The notes under the pieces: model-generated | The model's database searches: none | Told to the model about the DNA's origin: nothing | Seen by the model: only the letters and a program-made list of their open reading frames with translations | Part shown: in pieces, positions 43,721 through 52,307 of the stretch | Layout: each line of letters begins with the position of its first letter | How positions within the stretch are numbered: the stretch's first letter is position 1 | Made by a program: the position numbers and the translations under genes | Assembly (NCBI GenBank): GCA_017450485.1 | Contig: JAFSTN010000040.1 | Location: 1 to 64,000 of the forward strand | Length of the DNA: 64,000 nucleotides | Direction: 5' to 3' | Origin: Lachnospiraceae bacterium | GTDB taxonomy: Bacteria > Bacillota > Clostridia > Lachnospirales > Lachnospiraceae

Positions 43721-44347
43721 ATGATGAAGATATACCTGGCAAGCGCATCGCCAAGGCGGCGCGAGATCATGGAGAAAATAGGAATAGACGCACAGATATG
43801 TGTATCGGGGGCTGATGAGGAGACCGAGCTTGCGGATCCCGCTGACATCGTCGAACTGCTATCCGGACGCAAGGCCGAGAGCGTAGCCGATGAGATAGAT
43901 GCCGATCGGGGCATTGATCTGTCAGAGGGATACTGTGTGATAGGCGCGGATACCGTAGTCAGCATAGACGGACATATATTGGGCAAGCCGGAGGATGAGG
44001 CCGATGCCCGGCGGATGCTGGAAACACTCTCGGGACGCACACATCAGGTTTACACGGGCGTATCGCTCGTGATCAGGCAGCCGTCGTCTTCCGCAGGTGA
44101 GAACAGAGGGGATCGTGAGATCGTGTCTTTCCATGAGAAGACCGATGTGGTGTTCTGCGAGATGACGGATGAGGAGATAGATGCATACATCGCCACCGGA
44201 GACCCGATGGATAAGGCGGGGGCATACGGAGTGCAATCCTATGCCGCGCCCTTTGTCAGTGCGATATACGGAGATTATTACAACGTGATGGGGCTTCCCG
44301 CATGCCGCCTCTATCATGAGTTGAAACGGAGGATCAACTATGTATGA
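43721..44347 (+). CDS. maf: Maf family nucleotide pyrophosphatase
   Basis: This enzyme hydrolyses non-canonical or modified nucleoside triphosphates and can delay septum formation. The 208-residue protein starts (M)MKIYLASASPRRREIM. It has IGADTVVSIDGHILGKP with the catalytic Asp, SGRTHQVYTGVSLV, and GDPMDKAGAYGVQ. Its ATG touches the ppk1 stop, and no separate ribosome binding site is seen, so translation is coupled. A second ATG at 43724 is equally possible. Confidence 0.93.
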   Translation: MMKIYLASASPRRREIMEKIGIDAQICVSGADEETELADPADIVELLSGRKAESVADEIDADRGIDLSEGYCVIGADTVVSIDGHILGKPEDEADARRMLETLSGRTHQVYTGVSLVIRQPSSSAGENRGDREIVSFHEKTDVVFCEMTDEEIDAYIATGDPMDKAGAYGVQSYAAPFVSAIYGDYYNVMGLPACRLYHELKRRINYV

Positions 44348-44597
44348 TGAAAGGGTCATAACCGCTTTTCTGGATCATCAGCTGGATCTGTATCCCGAAC
44401 CGGTGGCCGACAGTGCCGAGGAGGCCGGAGATTTTCTGGAGGAGACCATGGCAGCCGTGGCCGATTCCCGCCGTGAAGTAACAGAGTATCTCGAAGAGGT
44501 TGGTGTGGATACGGAAGGACTGAGCGAAGAGGAGATATTTGCCATGCCTGAGATCATTGAGGTCGGAGACGGACGATATCTGATACTGGAGATATGA
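44340..44597 (+). CDS. small acidic protein of unknown function
   Basis: This is an unrecognised 85-residue protein, strongly acidic and predicted mostly helical (AEEAGDFLEETMAAVADSRR, EVTEYLEEVGVD). It ends in a short beta-like segment GDGRYLILEI. Its ATG lies within the maf stop region (8-nt overlap), so it is translated from the same transcript. No signal peptide, membrane helix or Cys is present. It closes the pheA operon before rpsT. Confidence 0.6.
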   Translation: MYDERVITAFLDHQLDLYPEPVADSAEEAGDFLEETMAAVADSRREVTEYLEEVGVDTEGLSEEEIFAMPEIIEVGDGRYLILEI

Positions 44598-44634
44598 GAT
44601 ATGCGCAAAACTTCCGTTTAAGCGCAAAAATCTC

Positions 44635-44663
44635 TTGACACGGGGAGTTACCTCGCATACAAT
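44635..44663 (+). promoter_or_regulatory. promoter of rpsT
   Basis: Perfect TTGACA at 44635-44640, a 17-nt spacer and TACAAT at 44658-44663. Confidence 0.8.
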
Positions 44664-44706
44664 AGATTCCGCACGTTTTAGTTTTATTTTTTGAGGAGGA
44701 TGGATC

Positions 44707-44967
44707 GTGGCTAATATCAAATCTGCTAAGAAGCGTATTCTGGTTACACAGACCAAGACTGATCGTAATAAAGCCATCAAGTCCGGTGTTAAGACCGCAA
44801 TCAAGAAGGTCGAAGCCGCTGTAGAGTCAGGTGATAAGGCAGCAGCAACAGAAGCACTTACCGCTGCTACTTCCACTATTGACAAGGCTTGCACCAAGGG
44901 TGTGTATCATAAGAACAACGCGTCACGCAAGGTTTCAAGACTTGCCGGTGCAGTAGCACAGATGTGA
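44707..44967 (+). CDS. rpsT: 30S ribosomal protein S20
   Basis: This ribosomal protein binds the 5' region of 16S rRNA. The 86-residue Lys/Ala-rich product reads M(GTG)ANIKSAKKRILVTQTKTDRN at the N-terminus and ends GVYHKNNASRKVSRLAGAVA, as in all S20 proteins. It starts with GTG, directly after a strong GAGGAGG. It is a single-gene unit with its own promoter and terminator. Confidence 0.97.
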   Translation: MANIKSAKKRILVTQTKTDRNKAIKSGVKTAIKKVEAAVESGDKAAATEALTAATSTIDKACTKGVYHKNNASRKVSRLAGAVAQM

Positions 44968-45000
44968 CATTGTTCTTTCACCGATAGCTTATAAAATATA

Positions 45001-45025
45001 AACCCCCGGATTATCGGGGGTTTTT
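45001..45025 (+). terminator. Rho-independent terminator of rpsT
   Basis: AACCCCCG at 45001-45008 pairs with CGGGGGTT at 45015-45022 around a 6-nt loop and runs into TTTTT. On the other strand it is also followed by a T-rich stretch and may end carD. Confidence 0.9.
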
Positions 45026-45080
45026 GTCGTGTGATTCGCCGCCGGTATCCCGCGGCTTTCGAATATGGCTCTTGTTCCTG

Positions 45081-45602
45081 TCAGGACTTTTTCTTCGGGG
45101 CCCGACCACGTATACGGGTGGTGATGTAGTCGTTTACTTCAGCCTTATCCATGCCGAGAGCAAACGCGATCTCTGCATACAGAAGCTCTTCAGCCTGCTT
45201 AAAGTATCTCTCGTCAACGGCGGTGTTCTTTTTGCCCTGATCCTCTCTGAGCTTCTTGCGGGAGTATATGGTCTTGATTATACCGACCAGAGCTTCCGGA
45301 GAGCCGCTTCTGACAGCATTCTTATAACACTGTTCCCTAAGCTTGTCATTCTCGACCCAGACCTCCTCTATACTGGGGATCGAGTCGATCACATCCTCGG
45401 CTTCGCCCTTCGTCATGGCCGCGCGGATGCTGCTGGCATCGGCATCGACGGAGACATACAGCGTTGATCCTCTGCCATCAAGGGGAGTCATCACATAAAA
45501 CAGTTTATCCCTGTCGATTCCGGCCATATCAAGGTGAGTTATGTCATCTATGTGGCATACACCCTTGCTTGTCTTCATTACATAATCACCTACTGCAAAC
45601 AC
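45081..45602 (-). CDS. CarD family transcription regulator
   Basis: This RNA-polymerase-binding regulator has 173 residues. The N-terminal Tudor-like RNAP-interacting domain reads VFAVGDYVMKTSKGVCHI and continues to DGRGSTLYVSVD. The C-terminal half is helical (AEELLYAEIAFALGMDK) and ends with a basic tail RGRAPKKKS. A GTG at 45602 follows AGGAG at eight bases and gives the family N-terminus. Its promoter (45634-45663) overlaps a palindrome. Confidence 0.88.
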   Translation of the reverse strand: MFAVGDYVMKTSKGVCHIDDITHLDMAGIDRDKLFYVMTPLDGRGSTLYVSVDADASSIRAAMTKGEAEDVIDSIPSIEEVWVENDKLREQCYKNAVRSGSPEALVGIIKTIYSRKKLREDQGKKNTAVDERYFKQAEELLYAEIAFALGMDKAEVNDYITTRIRGRAPKKKS

Positions 45603-45625
45603 TGTACCTTCTCCTTTCCACAAAT

Positions 45626-45640
45626 ATACAATGATTGTAT
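45626..45640. promoter_or_regulatory. 15-bp palindrome over the carD -10 box
   Basis: ATACAATGATTGTAT is a perfect palindrome around a central G and includes the minus-strand -10 TACAAT. It could be an operator for a dimeric repressor, possibly autoregulation. Confidence 0.45.
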
Positions 45641-45663
45641 CATATTTGATTTTTGAATTTCAA
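45634..45663 (-). promoter_or_regulatory. promoter of carD
   Basis: Minus-strand TTGAAA (45658-45663), an 18-nt spacer and TACAAT (45634-45639). Confidence 0.55.
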
Positions 45664-45827
45664 AGTGTTTTTTGACGAAAATTTACAGAGAAAGCACTGA
45701 AAATACGCGTGTTATATATATTTTTTTTTCGAGATATGGTATTATTTTTAGGGTATATGTGTGATAATGCGGAAGATGTTGTATTATGGCATTTTTCAGT
45801 ACAAAATATACGATCATGGAATAATTA

Positions 45828-45856
45828 TTGACGGACTTTCCGATTGCATATGTTAT
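45828..45856 (+). promoter_or_regulatory. possible promoter of lepA-hemW
   Basis: TTGACG at 45828-45833, a 17-nt spacer and TGTTAT at 45851-45856, 35 bp before lepA. The upstream AT-rich stretch with a T tract near 45720-45729 may also hold promoter elements. Confidence 0.4.
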
Positions 45857-45890
45857 TGCTGCGGATCGGGTGCGGACAGAGGAGTCATAA

Positions 45891-47696
45891 GTGGATCAAC
45901 AGCATATTAGAAATTTCTGTATAGTGGCACATATCGACCACGGTAAATCCACTCTCGCAGACCGTATCATAGAAGCAACCGGACTGCTTACCAGCCGTGA
46001 GATGCAGGAGCAGGTCCTGGACAATATGGATCTGGAACGCGAGCGTGGCATCACGATCAAATCCCAGGCGGTCAGGACCGTATATAAGGCAAAGAACGGT
46101 GAGGAGTATATTTTCAATCTGATAGACACTCCCGGACACGTGGACTTCAATTATGAGGTATCCAGATCGCTGGCAGCCTGCGACGGAGCCATTCTGGTAG
46201 TGGATGCGGCCCAGGGCATAGAGGCGCAGACCCTGGCGAACGTCTATCTGGCTCTGGACCATGACCTGGATGTATTCCCGGTCATCAATAAGATCGACCT
46301 GCCGAGCGCAGACCCCGACCGGGTGAAGGACGAGATAGAGGACTGCATCGGCATAGAGGCTCAGGATGCTCCCCTCATCAGCGCGAAGCAGGGGATAGGT
46401 ATCGATGAGGTGCTGGAGGCTGTAGTTGAGAAGATCCCCGCACCCCAGGGTGATCCCGATGCTCCGCTGAAGGCGCTGATATTCGATTCCATATATGATT
46501 CGTATAAGGGTGTGATCATTTTCTGCCGAATCAGAGAGGGCAGGGTGAGGAAGGGTACCCGCATCAGGATGATGGCTACCGGTGCATGCGAAGAAGTGGT
46601 GGAGGTAGGCTTTTTCGGCGCGGGAGCATTCAATCCCTGTGAAGAGCTGTCTGCCGGCATGGTCGGCTATATCACCGCATCGATCAAGAATGTCAAGATG
46701 ACCCGCGTGGGCGATACGGTAACGGATGATGACAGACCCTGTGCGGAGCCTTTGCCGGGATATAAAAAGGTCAATTCGATGGTCTACTGTGGCATGTATC
46801 CCGCGGACGGCGCGAAATATCCGGATCTGCGAGATGCACTGGAGAAGCTGCAGTTAAATGATGCCTCTCTCAACTATGAGCCCGAGACTTCGATCGCACT
46901 GGGTTTCGGATTCAGGTGCGGTTTCCTCGGACTGCTCCATCTGGAGATCATCCAGGAGAGACTGGAGAGAGAGTATAATCTCGATCTGGTGACTACAGCC
47001 CCCGGCGTGGTATACCGTGTACACAAGACTGACGGAGAGGTCATAGAGCTGACCAACCCGTCCAACCTGCCTGAGGCGAATCTGATAGATTATATGGAGG
47101 AGCCCGTGGTCTCGGCGGAGATTATGGTGAACGGAGAGTTCATAGGCTCCATTATGCAGCTGTGCCAGGAGAGACGCGGCAAATACATCAGTACGGAATA
47201 CATAGAGAGCACCAGGGCTTTGCTTAAGTACGAGCTCCCGCTCAATGAGATCATCTACGATTTCTTCGATGCGCTTAAGAGCAGGTCCAGGGGATATGCT
47301 TCTTTTGACTATGAGTTCAAGGGCTACGAAAAGGCAGAACTCGTGAAGCTCGACATATTGATCAACCGTGAGGAGGTTGATGCGCTCAGCTTCATCGTGC
47401 ATGCTGACTCAGCCTACGAACGCGGACGCAAAATGTGCGTCAAGCTCAAGGATGAGATACCGAGACACCTCTTCGAGATCCCGATCCAGGCGGCTGTCGG
47501 TGGCAAGATCATAGCACGCGAGACAGTGAAGGCCATGCGCAAGGATGTGCTTGCCAAGTGCTACGGCGGTGATATCACACGTAAGAAGAAGCTGCTCGAG
47601 AAACAGAAAGAGGGCAAGAAGCGCATGAGGCAGATCGGCACCGTGGAGGTACCGCAGGCTGCATTTATGAGCGTGCTCAAGCTGGATGATGAGTAA
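45891..47696 (+). CDS. lepA: elongation factor 4 (LepA)
   Basis: This ribosome-associated GTPase acts on stalled or back-translocated ribosomes. The 601-residue protein shows [39 protein letters not shown] and [13 protein letters not shown]. Its unique C-terminal domain ends in [20 protein letters not shown] and [12 protein letters not shown]. It starts with GTG after GAGGAG. Its last codons overlap hemW. Confidence 0.98.
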   Translation: MDQQHIRNFCIVAHIDHGKSTLADRIIEATGLLTSREMQEQVLDNMDLERERGITIKSQAVRTVYKAKNGEEYIFNLIDTPGHVDFNYEVSRSLAACDGAILVVDAAQGIEAQTLANVYLALDHDLDVFPVINKIDLPSADPDRVKDEIEDCIGIEAQDAPLISAKQGIGIDEVLEAVVEKIPAPQGDPDAPLKALIFDSIYDSYKGVIIFCRIREGRVRKGTRIRMMATGACEEVVEVGFFGAGAFNPCEELSAGMVGYITASIKNVKMTRVGDTVTDDDRPCAEPLPGYKKVNSMVYCGMYPADGAKYPDLRDALEKLQLNDASLNYEPETSIALGFGFRCGFLGLLHLEIIQERLEREYNLDLVTTAPGVVYRVHKTDGEVIELTNPSNLPEANLIDYMEEPVVSAEIMVNGEFIGSIMQLCQERRGKYISTEYIESTRALLKYELPLNEIIYDFFDALKSRSRGYASFDYEFKGYEKAELVKLDILINREEVDALSFIVHADSAYERGRKMCVKLKDEIPRHLFEIPIQAAVGGKIIARETVKAMRKDVLAKCYGGDITRKKKLLEKQKEGKKRMRQIGTVEVPQAAFMSVLKLDDE

Positions 47697-48801
47697 GCTG
47701 GCACTATATATACATATTCCTTTCTGTGCGCGCAAATGCAGATACTGTGACTTCCTGTCATTCGATGACAGGTATGCATTGACCGGCAGATATATCGACA
47801 GGCTGGGGCGTGAGATAGGCGACGGGGCTGATGAGTACGGTGAATATGAAGTCAGCAGTATATATATAGGCGGAGGCACACCGTCGATACTCCGAACCGG
47901 CATGATCGGTGATCTGATGAGGATCGTTCATGAAGCATATGATGTGGATGAGGACGCGGAGATCAGCATAGAGGTCAATCCGGGCAGTGCTGACGCAGCC
48001 AAACTTGCAGAGTACAGAAGCTGCGGTATCAACAGATTAAGTATAGGATTGCAGTCGGCGCACGACCATGAGCTTATTACACTCGGACGCATACATACAC
48101 TGGCTGATTTTGAGGATACCTACCGTACGGCCCGGGAAGCCGGGTTTGATAATATAAATATAGATCTGATATCCGCGATTCCGGGGCAGGATACAGAGAG
48201 CTGGAGATCGACTCTTGATTACGTCACGGCTCTTGAGCCTGAGCACATATCAGCCTACAGCCTCCAGCTGGAGGAAGGGACGTACTTTGACGATCATCGG
48301 GATGAATATGACTGGGTCGACGAGGACACGGACCGCGAGATGTATCATATGACAGCGGATGTACTTGGGAATGCCGGATATGACAGATACGAGATATCCA
48401 ATTATGCACGCCCGGGGTATGAGTGCAGACATAATATTGTTTACTGGCGGGGCGGCGCTTACCTGGGATTCGGCATTGGCGCAGCATCATATGCGGACGG
48501 TGTCAGATTCAGGAATACCGACAGCATAGAGGAGTATCTCAAGGGGGCCGGATGTACGGAGAGTATTCCCTTATCCGAGTCGGATATGATGGCGGAATTC
48601 ATGTTTCTGGGATTGCGCATGACAGCAGGTGTCAGCAGGAAAGAGTTTGAAGACAGATTTTTCCGTTCGATCGAGGATGTTTATCCGCATCAGATCGGGG
48701 AGTGCATCAGGGACGGTCTTATCACGGATACGCAGGACGGATATCGTCTTACGGATCGCGGATCAGATATAAGTAATTTTGTTTTTGCAAAGTTTCTTTA
48801 A
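47686..48801 (+). CDS. hemW: HemW-like radical SAM protein
   Basis: This radical SAM enzyme of the HemN-like group is thought to act as a heme chaperone. The 371-residue product has the cluster motif CARKCRYC near residue 16, [22 protein letters not shown] and [11 protein letters not shown]. It lacks features of true oxygen-independent coproporphyrinogen oxidase at the N-terminus, hence HemW rather than HemN. It starts within lepA at 47686 or 47689, and lepA-hemW is a frequent pair in Firmicutes. Confidence 0.9.
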   Translation: MMSKLALYIHIPFCARKCRYCDFLSFDDRYALTGRYIDRLGREIGDGADEYGEYEVSSIYIGGGTPSILRTGMIGDLMRIVHEAYDVDEDAEISIEVNPGSADAAKLAEYRSCGINRLSIGLQSAHDHELITLGRIHTLADFEDTYRTAREAGFDNINIDLISAIPGQDTESWRSTLDYVTALEPEHISAYSLQLEEGTYFDDHRDEYDWVDEDTDREMYHMTADVLGNAGYDRYEISNYARPGYECRHNIVYWRGGAYLGFGIGAASYADGVRFRNTDSIEEYLKGAGCTESIPLSESDMMAEFMFLGLRMTAGVSRKEFEDRFFRSIEDVYPHQIGECIRDGLITDTQDGYRLTDRGSDISNFVFAKFL

Positions 48802-48818
48802 GGACGCAAGGGGGAATC

Positions 48819-49955
48819 ATGCAATTTGTCAAAATCGAAGATCTAAAGCCCGGAATGAGGATCGCCAGACCTATCTATTCCAAAAAGGGAGTACTGCTTT
48901 TTGAACGTGACTCCAAGCTTAACCAGAACGGAATAGACAGCATCAAGAACTTCGGTCTGATAGGATTGTTCGTGCTCGAGCCCGCCGAACCCGCTCCGCC
49001 GATGACGCCGGAGGATATAGAGTTTGAGCGTTTCCAGACCATTAATTCGTTTGCGATACAGGATGAGCTTAATTCCATGCTCAATAACCGGAAGTTTATC
49101 AAGCTTCCCAACATAGTGGCTGATATCACCAAGAGTTACGGTCTGCTCGATAAGAAGATCAATTTTGCCCAGAGCCTGCGTACCAAAGAGGACTACATAT
49201 ACAGACACTGTCTGAATGTCGCTATGCTGTGTGCCATTCTCGGTCATAAGTACGGCCTCAGAAATGAGGAAATGAGAGATACCATCACATCGGCCATAGT
49301 GCACGATATCGGCAAACTGATGGCTCCGGCCGAATTAAGGGATAAGGAAGACCGTGATATTCAGGATGAGAGAGCGCTTGAGAACTACCAGCTGGAGGGC
49401 TTTGATATACTCGATGAGATGTTCCAGAGCTCACCGAATGTAAAGCGTATAGCTGCACAGTCCCTGACCATACTCCAAAACTACAGGGAAGGGATCGAGC
49501 GTCCGAATATGAAGCAGGTAGAGGGCACCAAGATCATGGTCGTGGCCGAGTATTTCGATACGCTCACTGCGATGAGGTTTGGCGGAAAGCCGGAGTCCGA
49601 GTTGGATGTACTCCGTAACATGCAGGCTGCTCCCGAGACTTTTGACCCGGGCGCGGTCAAAGCGCTTATCGACAGTATCAACATATTATCCGAAGGCATA
49701 AGCGTAGTCCTGAGTACGGGTGACACGGCGCTTATCCTGCAGGAGAATCCCAGAAATATACTCAGGCCCACGGTCCTGTGCTTCAGAGACAATACGATCA
49801 TGAACCTGGCTGATACATATATGTTCGGTGACATAGAAGTGACCAGCATCATGAAGACACTGGATAACAGGCACGTAATGAGCAGAGATATGCTGAACGG
49901 GCAATCCGGTGATGCGGCTGACGCTGCAAATGCCGGCGGGGAGGACGACCAATGA
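48819..49955 (+). CDS. HD-domain protein with degenerate HD-GYP motif
   Basis: This is a 378-residue protein of the HD-GYP phosphodiesterase family. The N-terminal 60 residues (EDLKPGMRIARPIYSKKGVLL) form the DUF3391-like domain common before HD-GYP. The HD core is present (YIYRHCLNVAML, then IVHDIGKLM), but the HHExxDGxGYP stretch is replaced by QSLTILQNYREGIERPN, so the second metal-binding set is missing. It may bind rather than cut cyclic-di-GMP. Its last four bases overlap pilT, tying it to pilus retraction or surface motility. Confidence 0.82.
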   Translation: MQFVKIEDLKPGMRIARPIYSKKGVLLFERDSKLNQNGIDSIKNFGLIGLFVLEPAEPAPPMTPEDIEFERFQTINSFAIQDELNSMLNNRKFIKLPNIVADITKSYGLLDKKINFAQSLRTKEDYIYRHCLNVAMLCAILGHKYGLRNEEMRDTITSAIVHDIGKLMAPAELRDKEDRDIQDERALENYQLEGFDILDEMFQSSPNVKRIAAQSLTILQNYREGIERPNMKQVEGTKIMVVAEYFDTLTAMRFGGKPESELDVLRNMQAAPETFDPGAVKALIDSINILSEGISVVLSTGDTALILQENPRNILRPTVLCFRDNTIMNLADTYMFGDIEVTSIMKTLDNRHVMSRDMLNGQSGDAADAANAGGEDDQ

Positions 49956-51031
49956 TTGATATTAACAGATTACTTACTACGGCAGTTGAGGCAGGCGCTT
50001 CGGATATACATCTGACAGTCGGGATCCCGCCCAAGATGCGTGTGAACGGCAGACTGCTGAGCCTGCCGGCTTATGATGAAGAAGGCCATGAAGTCACTGC
50101 CAGACTGATGCCTCCGGACACTCTCGCCATCGCCAGCTCGATCATGGACGACAAGCAGATGGCCCTGTTTGAAGAGAGGGGCGAGTATGATATGTCATAC
50201 TCGGTGCTGCATGTCGGACGATATCGTGTGAATGTGTTTAAACAGAGAGGTTCGATCGCGATGGCGCTCAGACTCGTGGGCACGGAGATACCCGATCCCG
50301 TGGCTCTGGGACTGCCCGAGTCTGTTGTTAAGCTGGCAGAGTGCAAGAGAGGCCTGGTCCTGGTTACCGGACCTACGGGCTCCGGTAAGTCAACCACTCT
50401 GGCCAGTATCATAGACCGGATCAACAAGACCAGAGATGCTCATGTCATCACTCTGGAAGACCCGATAGAGTATCTGCACAGACATGATATGTCGATAGTC
50501 AATCAGCGAGAGATCGGACTGGATTCGTCTTCATATGCCTTGGCTCTGCGCGCGGCACTCAGAGAGGATCCCGATGTCATACAGGTCGGTGAGATGAGAG
50601 ACTACGATACCATGTCGGTGGCTATCACCGCAGCTGAGACCGGCCATCTGGTTTTGTCTACACTGCATACCATGAATGCTCCGTCTACCGTGGAGCGTAT
50701 CATAGATATATTCCCGTCTCATCAGCAGCAGCAGGTCAAGATACAGCTCTCCAACGTGCTTCAGGCCGTTATATCACAGCAGCTGGTTCCCACAGCTGAC
50801 GGCAAGGGGCGTATCGCAGCATTTGAACTGATGTACCCCGACCCCGCTATCAGACATTCCATTCATGATGGTAACGTGAACATGCTGGCCGGACAGATCC
50901 AGACCGGTGCTTCGCGCGGTATGATCTCGATGGACGATGCCCTGATTAAGCTGTTCAGGGAGGGCAGGATCACACGCGAGACAGCCATTGAGTTCGCGCA
51001 GAACAAGGAAACCATGGCCAACAAGGTCTGA
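49952..51031 (+). CDS. pilT: type IV pilus retraction ATPase PilT
   Basis: This secretion-type ATPase powers pilus retraction. The 359-residue protein has the PilT start INRLLTTAVEAGASDIHLTVG, Walker A GPTGSGKST (Lys146), the Asp box TLEDPIEYLHRH, REDPDVIQVGEMRD (Walker B) and the His box AAETGHLVLSTLHT. The C-terminal motif AFELM follows, then RGMISMDDALIKLF. No pilin, PilB or PilC gene is near. It is coupled to the HD-domain gene and faces dprA/comM. Confidence 0.95.
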   Translation: MIDINRLLTTAVEAGASDIHLTVGIPPKMRVNGRLLSLPAYDEEGHEVTARLMPPDTLAIASSIMDDKQMALFEERGEYDMSYSVLHVGRYRVNVFKQRGSIAMALRLVGTEIPDPVALGLPESVVKLAECKRGLVLVTGPTGSGKSTTLASIIDRINKTRDAHVITLEDPIEYLHRHDMSIVNQREIGLDSSSYALALRAALREDPDVIQVGEMRDYDTMSVAITAAETGHLVLSTLHTMNAPSTVERIIDIFPSHQQQQVKIQLSNVLQAVISQQLVPTADGKGRIAAFELMYPDPAIRHSIHDGNVNMLAGQIQTGASRGMISMDDALIKLFREGRITRETAIEFAQNKETMANKV

Positions 51032-51055
51032 CACCCGGGGACGGTCGGTCAGTAC

Positions 51056-51073
51056 CTGAACCTAGCGGTTCAG
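51056..51073. terminator. weak hairpin between convergent pilT and dprA
   Basis: CTGAACC-TAGC-GGTTCAG forms a 7-bp stem that overlaps the dprA stop codon. There is no clear T tract, so terminator function is uncertain. Confidence 0.3.
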
Positions 51074-52243
51074 TTGTTCATTTCCGCCGTCTAATACATA
51101 CCGGCTCCCCTTCTGCAATATATATCCCTTCATCGACAGCTGCATGAGTAGCGTATACAGCCTGCCGGCATCGAGCCCCGTTGCATTCTGCAGAGCCGAG
51201 ATGGTCTGCGGATGATAGTCCATAGCTGACATGAGCGTCTTCTCATCATCCGAGAGCATACCCGCAGTCGCCAGAGTCATCTGGACAGCCTCATCTGCGC
51301 TTCTTCTCGTATCTGCGTTCTTTTTCGTATCCTCGTTCATATTTGGTACAGGATAGTGCTCTTCTCCGCGATATATCGATATATCCTTGAGAAAATCCTG
51401 CACGGATGTGATTATCCCCGCACCCTGGCGGATAAGTCTGTTGCATCCTTGACTGAGCGGGTCGCATACTCTGCCGGGGAGTGCATAGACATCCCGCCCC
51501 TGTTCGAGGGCCTGATCCGCAGTGATGAGAGAACCCGAACGTTCTCTGGCTTCCACGACTATGACTATATCGGACAATGCAGATATGATTCGGTTCCTCA
51601 GGGGGAACTGTCCGCTCTGCGGACTGACCCCGGGATGATATTCGGATATCAGTCCTCCCGACACGGAGAGTTTATCGTACAGATTCCTGTTTCCCTCCGG
51701 ATAGCAGATATCCACTCCGCATCCGAGTACTCCGCACGAGTATCCTCCACCCTCGAGAGCGGCTTCCTGTGCGATACCGTCTATACCTCTTGCCATACCG
51801 CTTATGACCGGGATTTTGGCATCCGCCAGAGCGAGAGCGAGCTTCCGGGCCATCAGCCTGCCGTATTCCGAACAGTTCCTGGCACCTACTATGGCTATGC
51901 TCATAACATCGGGATCGGGCAGTTTTCCTTTGACATATATTCCCTGAGGGGGATCGTAAATATTCTTCAGCTTACGCGGATACAGTGGATGCCCGTAGTG
52001 ATAGAATGTGATCCCTGTGCGGAGCATTTCTTCGTAGCTTCTCCTGACTTCCGATTCATCTCTGGATGAGATGATGAGCTGACTGACCGGGAGGGAGAGC
52101 TTTAATTCCGCGGAATCCAATTCTTTTGGGGTCAGCTTCCATATTTCCTCCAGACTTCCGGCATATTCCAGCAGGTTTCTTACCGTTCCGTTTCCTACAC
52201 CGTCGAGATTCGACAGCCAGTATGCATACAGTATTTCTTCCAT
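51062..52243 (-). CDS. dprA: DNA processing protein DprA
   Basis: DprA binds incoming single-stranded DNA and loads RecA during natural transformation. The 393 residues have an N-terminal HhH-like region (LSNLDGVGNGTVRNLLEYAG) and the Rossmann-fold core (IAIVGARNCSEYGRLMARKL, ISGMARGIDGIAQEAAL, ISEYHPGVSP, FPLRNRIISALSD). A C-terminal winged-helix domain follows (ISALQNATGLDAGRLYTLLM). AGGAG precedes the ATG at 52243. It lies downstream of comM on the same strand. Confidence 0.95.
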   Translation of the reverse strand: MEEILYAYWLSNLDGVGNGTVRNLLEYAGSLEEIWKLTPKELDSAELKLSLPVSQLIISSRDESEVRRSYEEMLRTGITFYHYGHPLYPRKLKNIYDPPQGIYVKGKLPDPDVMSIAIVGARNCSEYGRLMARKLALALADAKIPVISGMARGIDGIAQEAALEGGGYSCGVLGCGVDICYPEGNRNLYDKLSVSGGLISEYHPGVSPQSGQFPLRNRIISALSDIVIVVEARERSGSLITADQALEQGRDVYALPGRVCDPLSQGCNRLIRQGAGIITSVQDFLKDISIYRGEEHYPVPNMNEDTKKNADTRRSADEAVQMTLATAGMLSDDEKTLMSAMDYHPQTISALQNATGLDAGRLYTLLMQLSMKGYILQKGSRYVLDGGNEQLNR

Positions 52244-52307
52244 ATATAATATCTCCTTTCCGTTGGACGATGCCGGCCCCAATACATGGGACGACTTCCG
52301 CCCTGCT

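Noticed and set aside
48819-49955. Active HD-GYP cyclic-di-GMP phosphodiesterase
   Set aside because: The HHExxDGxGYP residues are missing, so catalysis is not supported.
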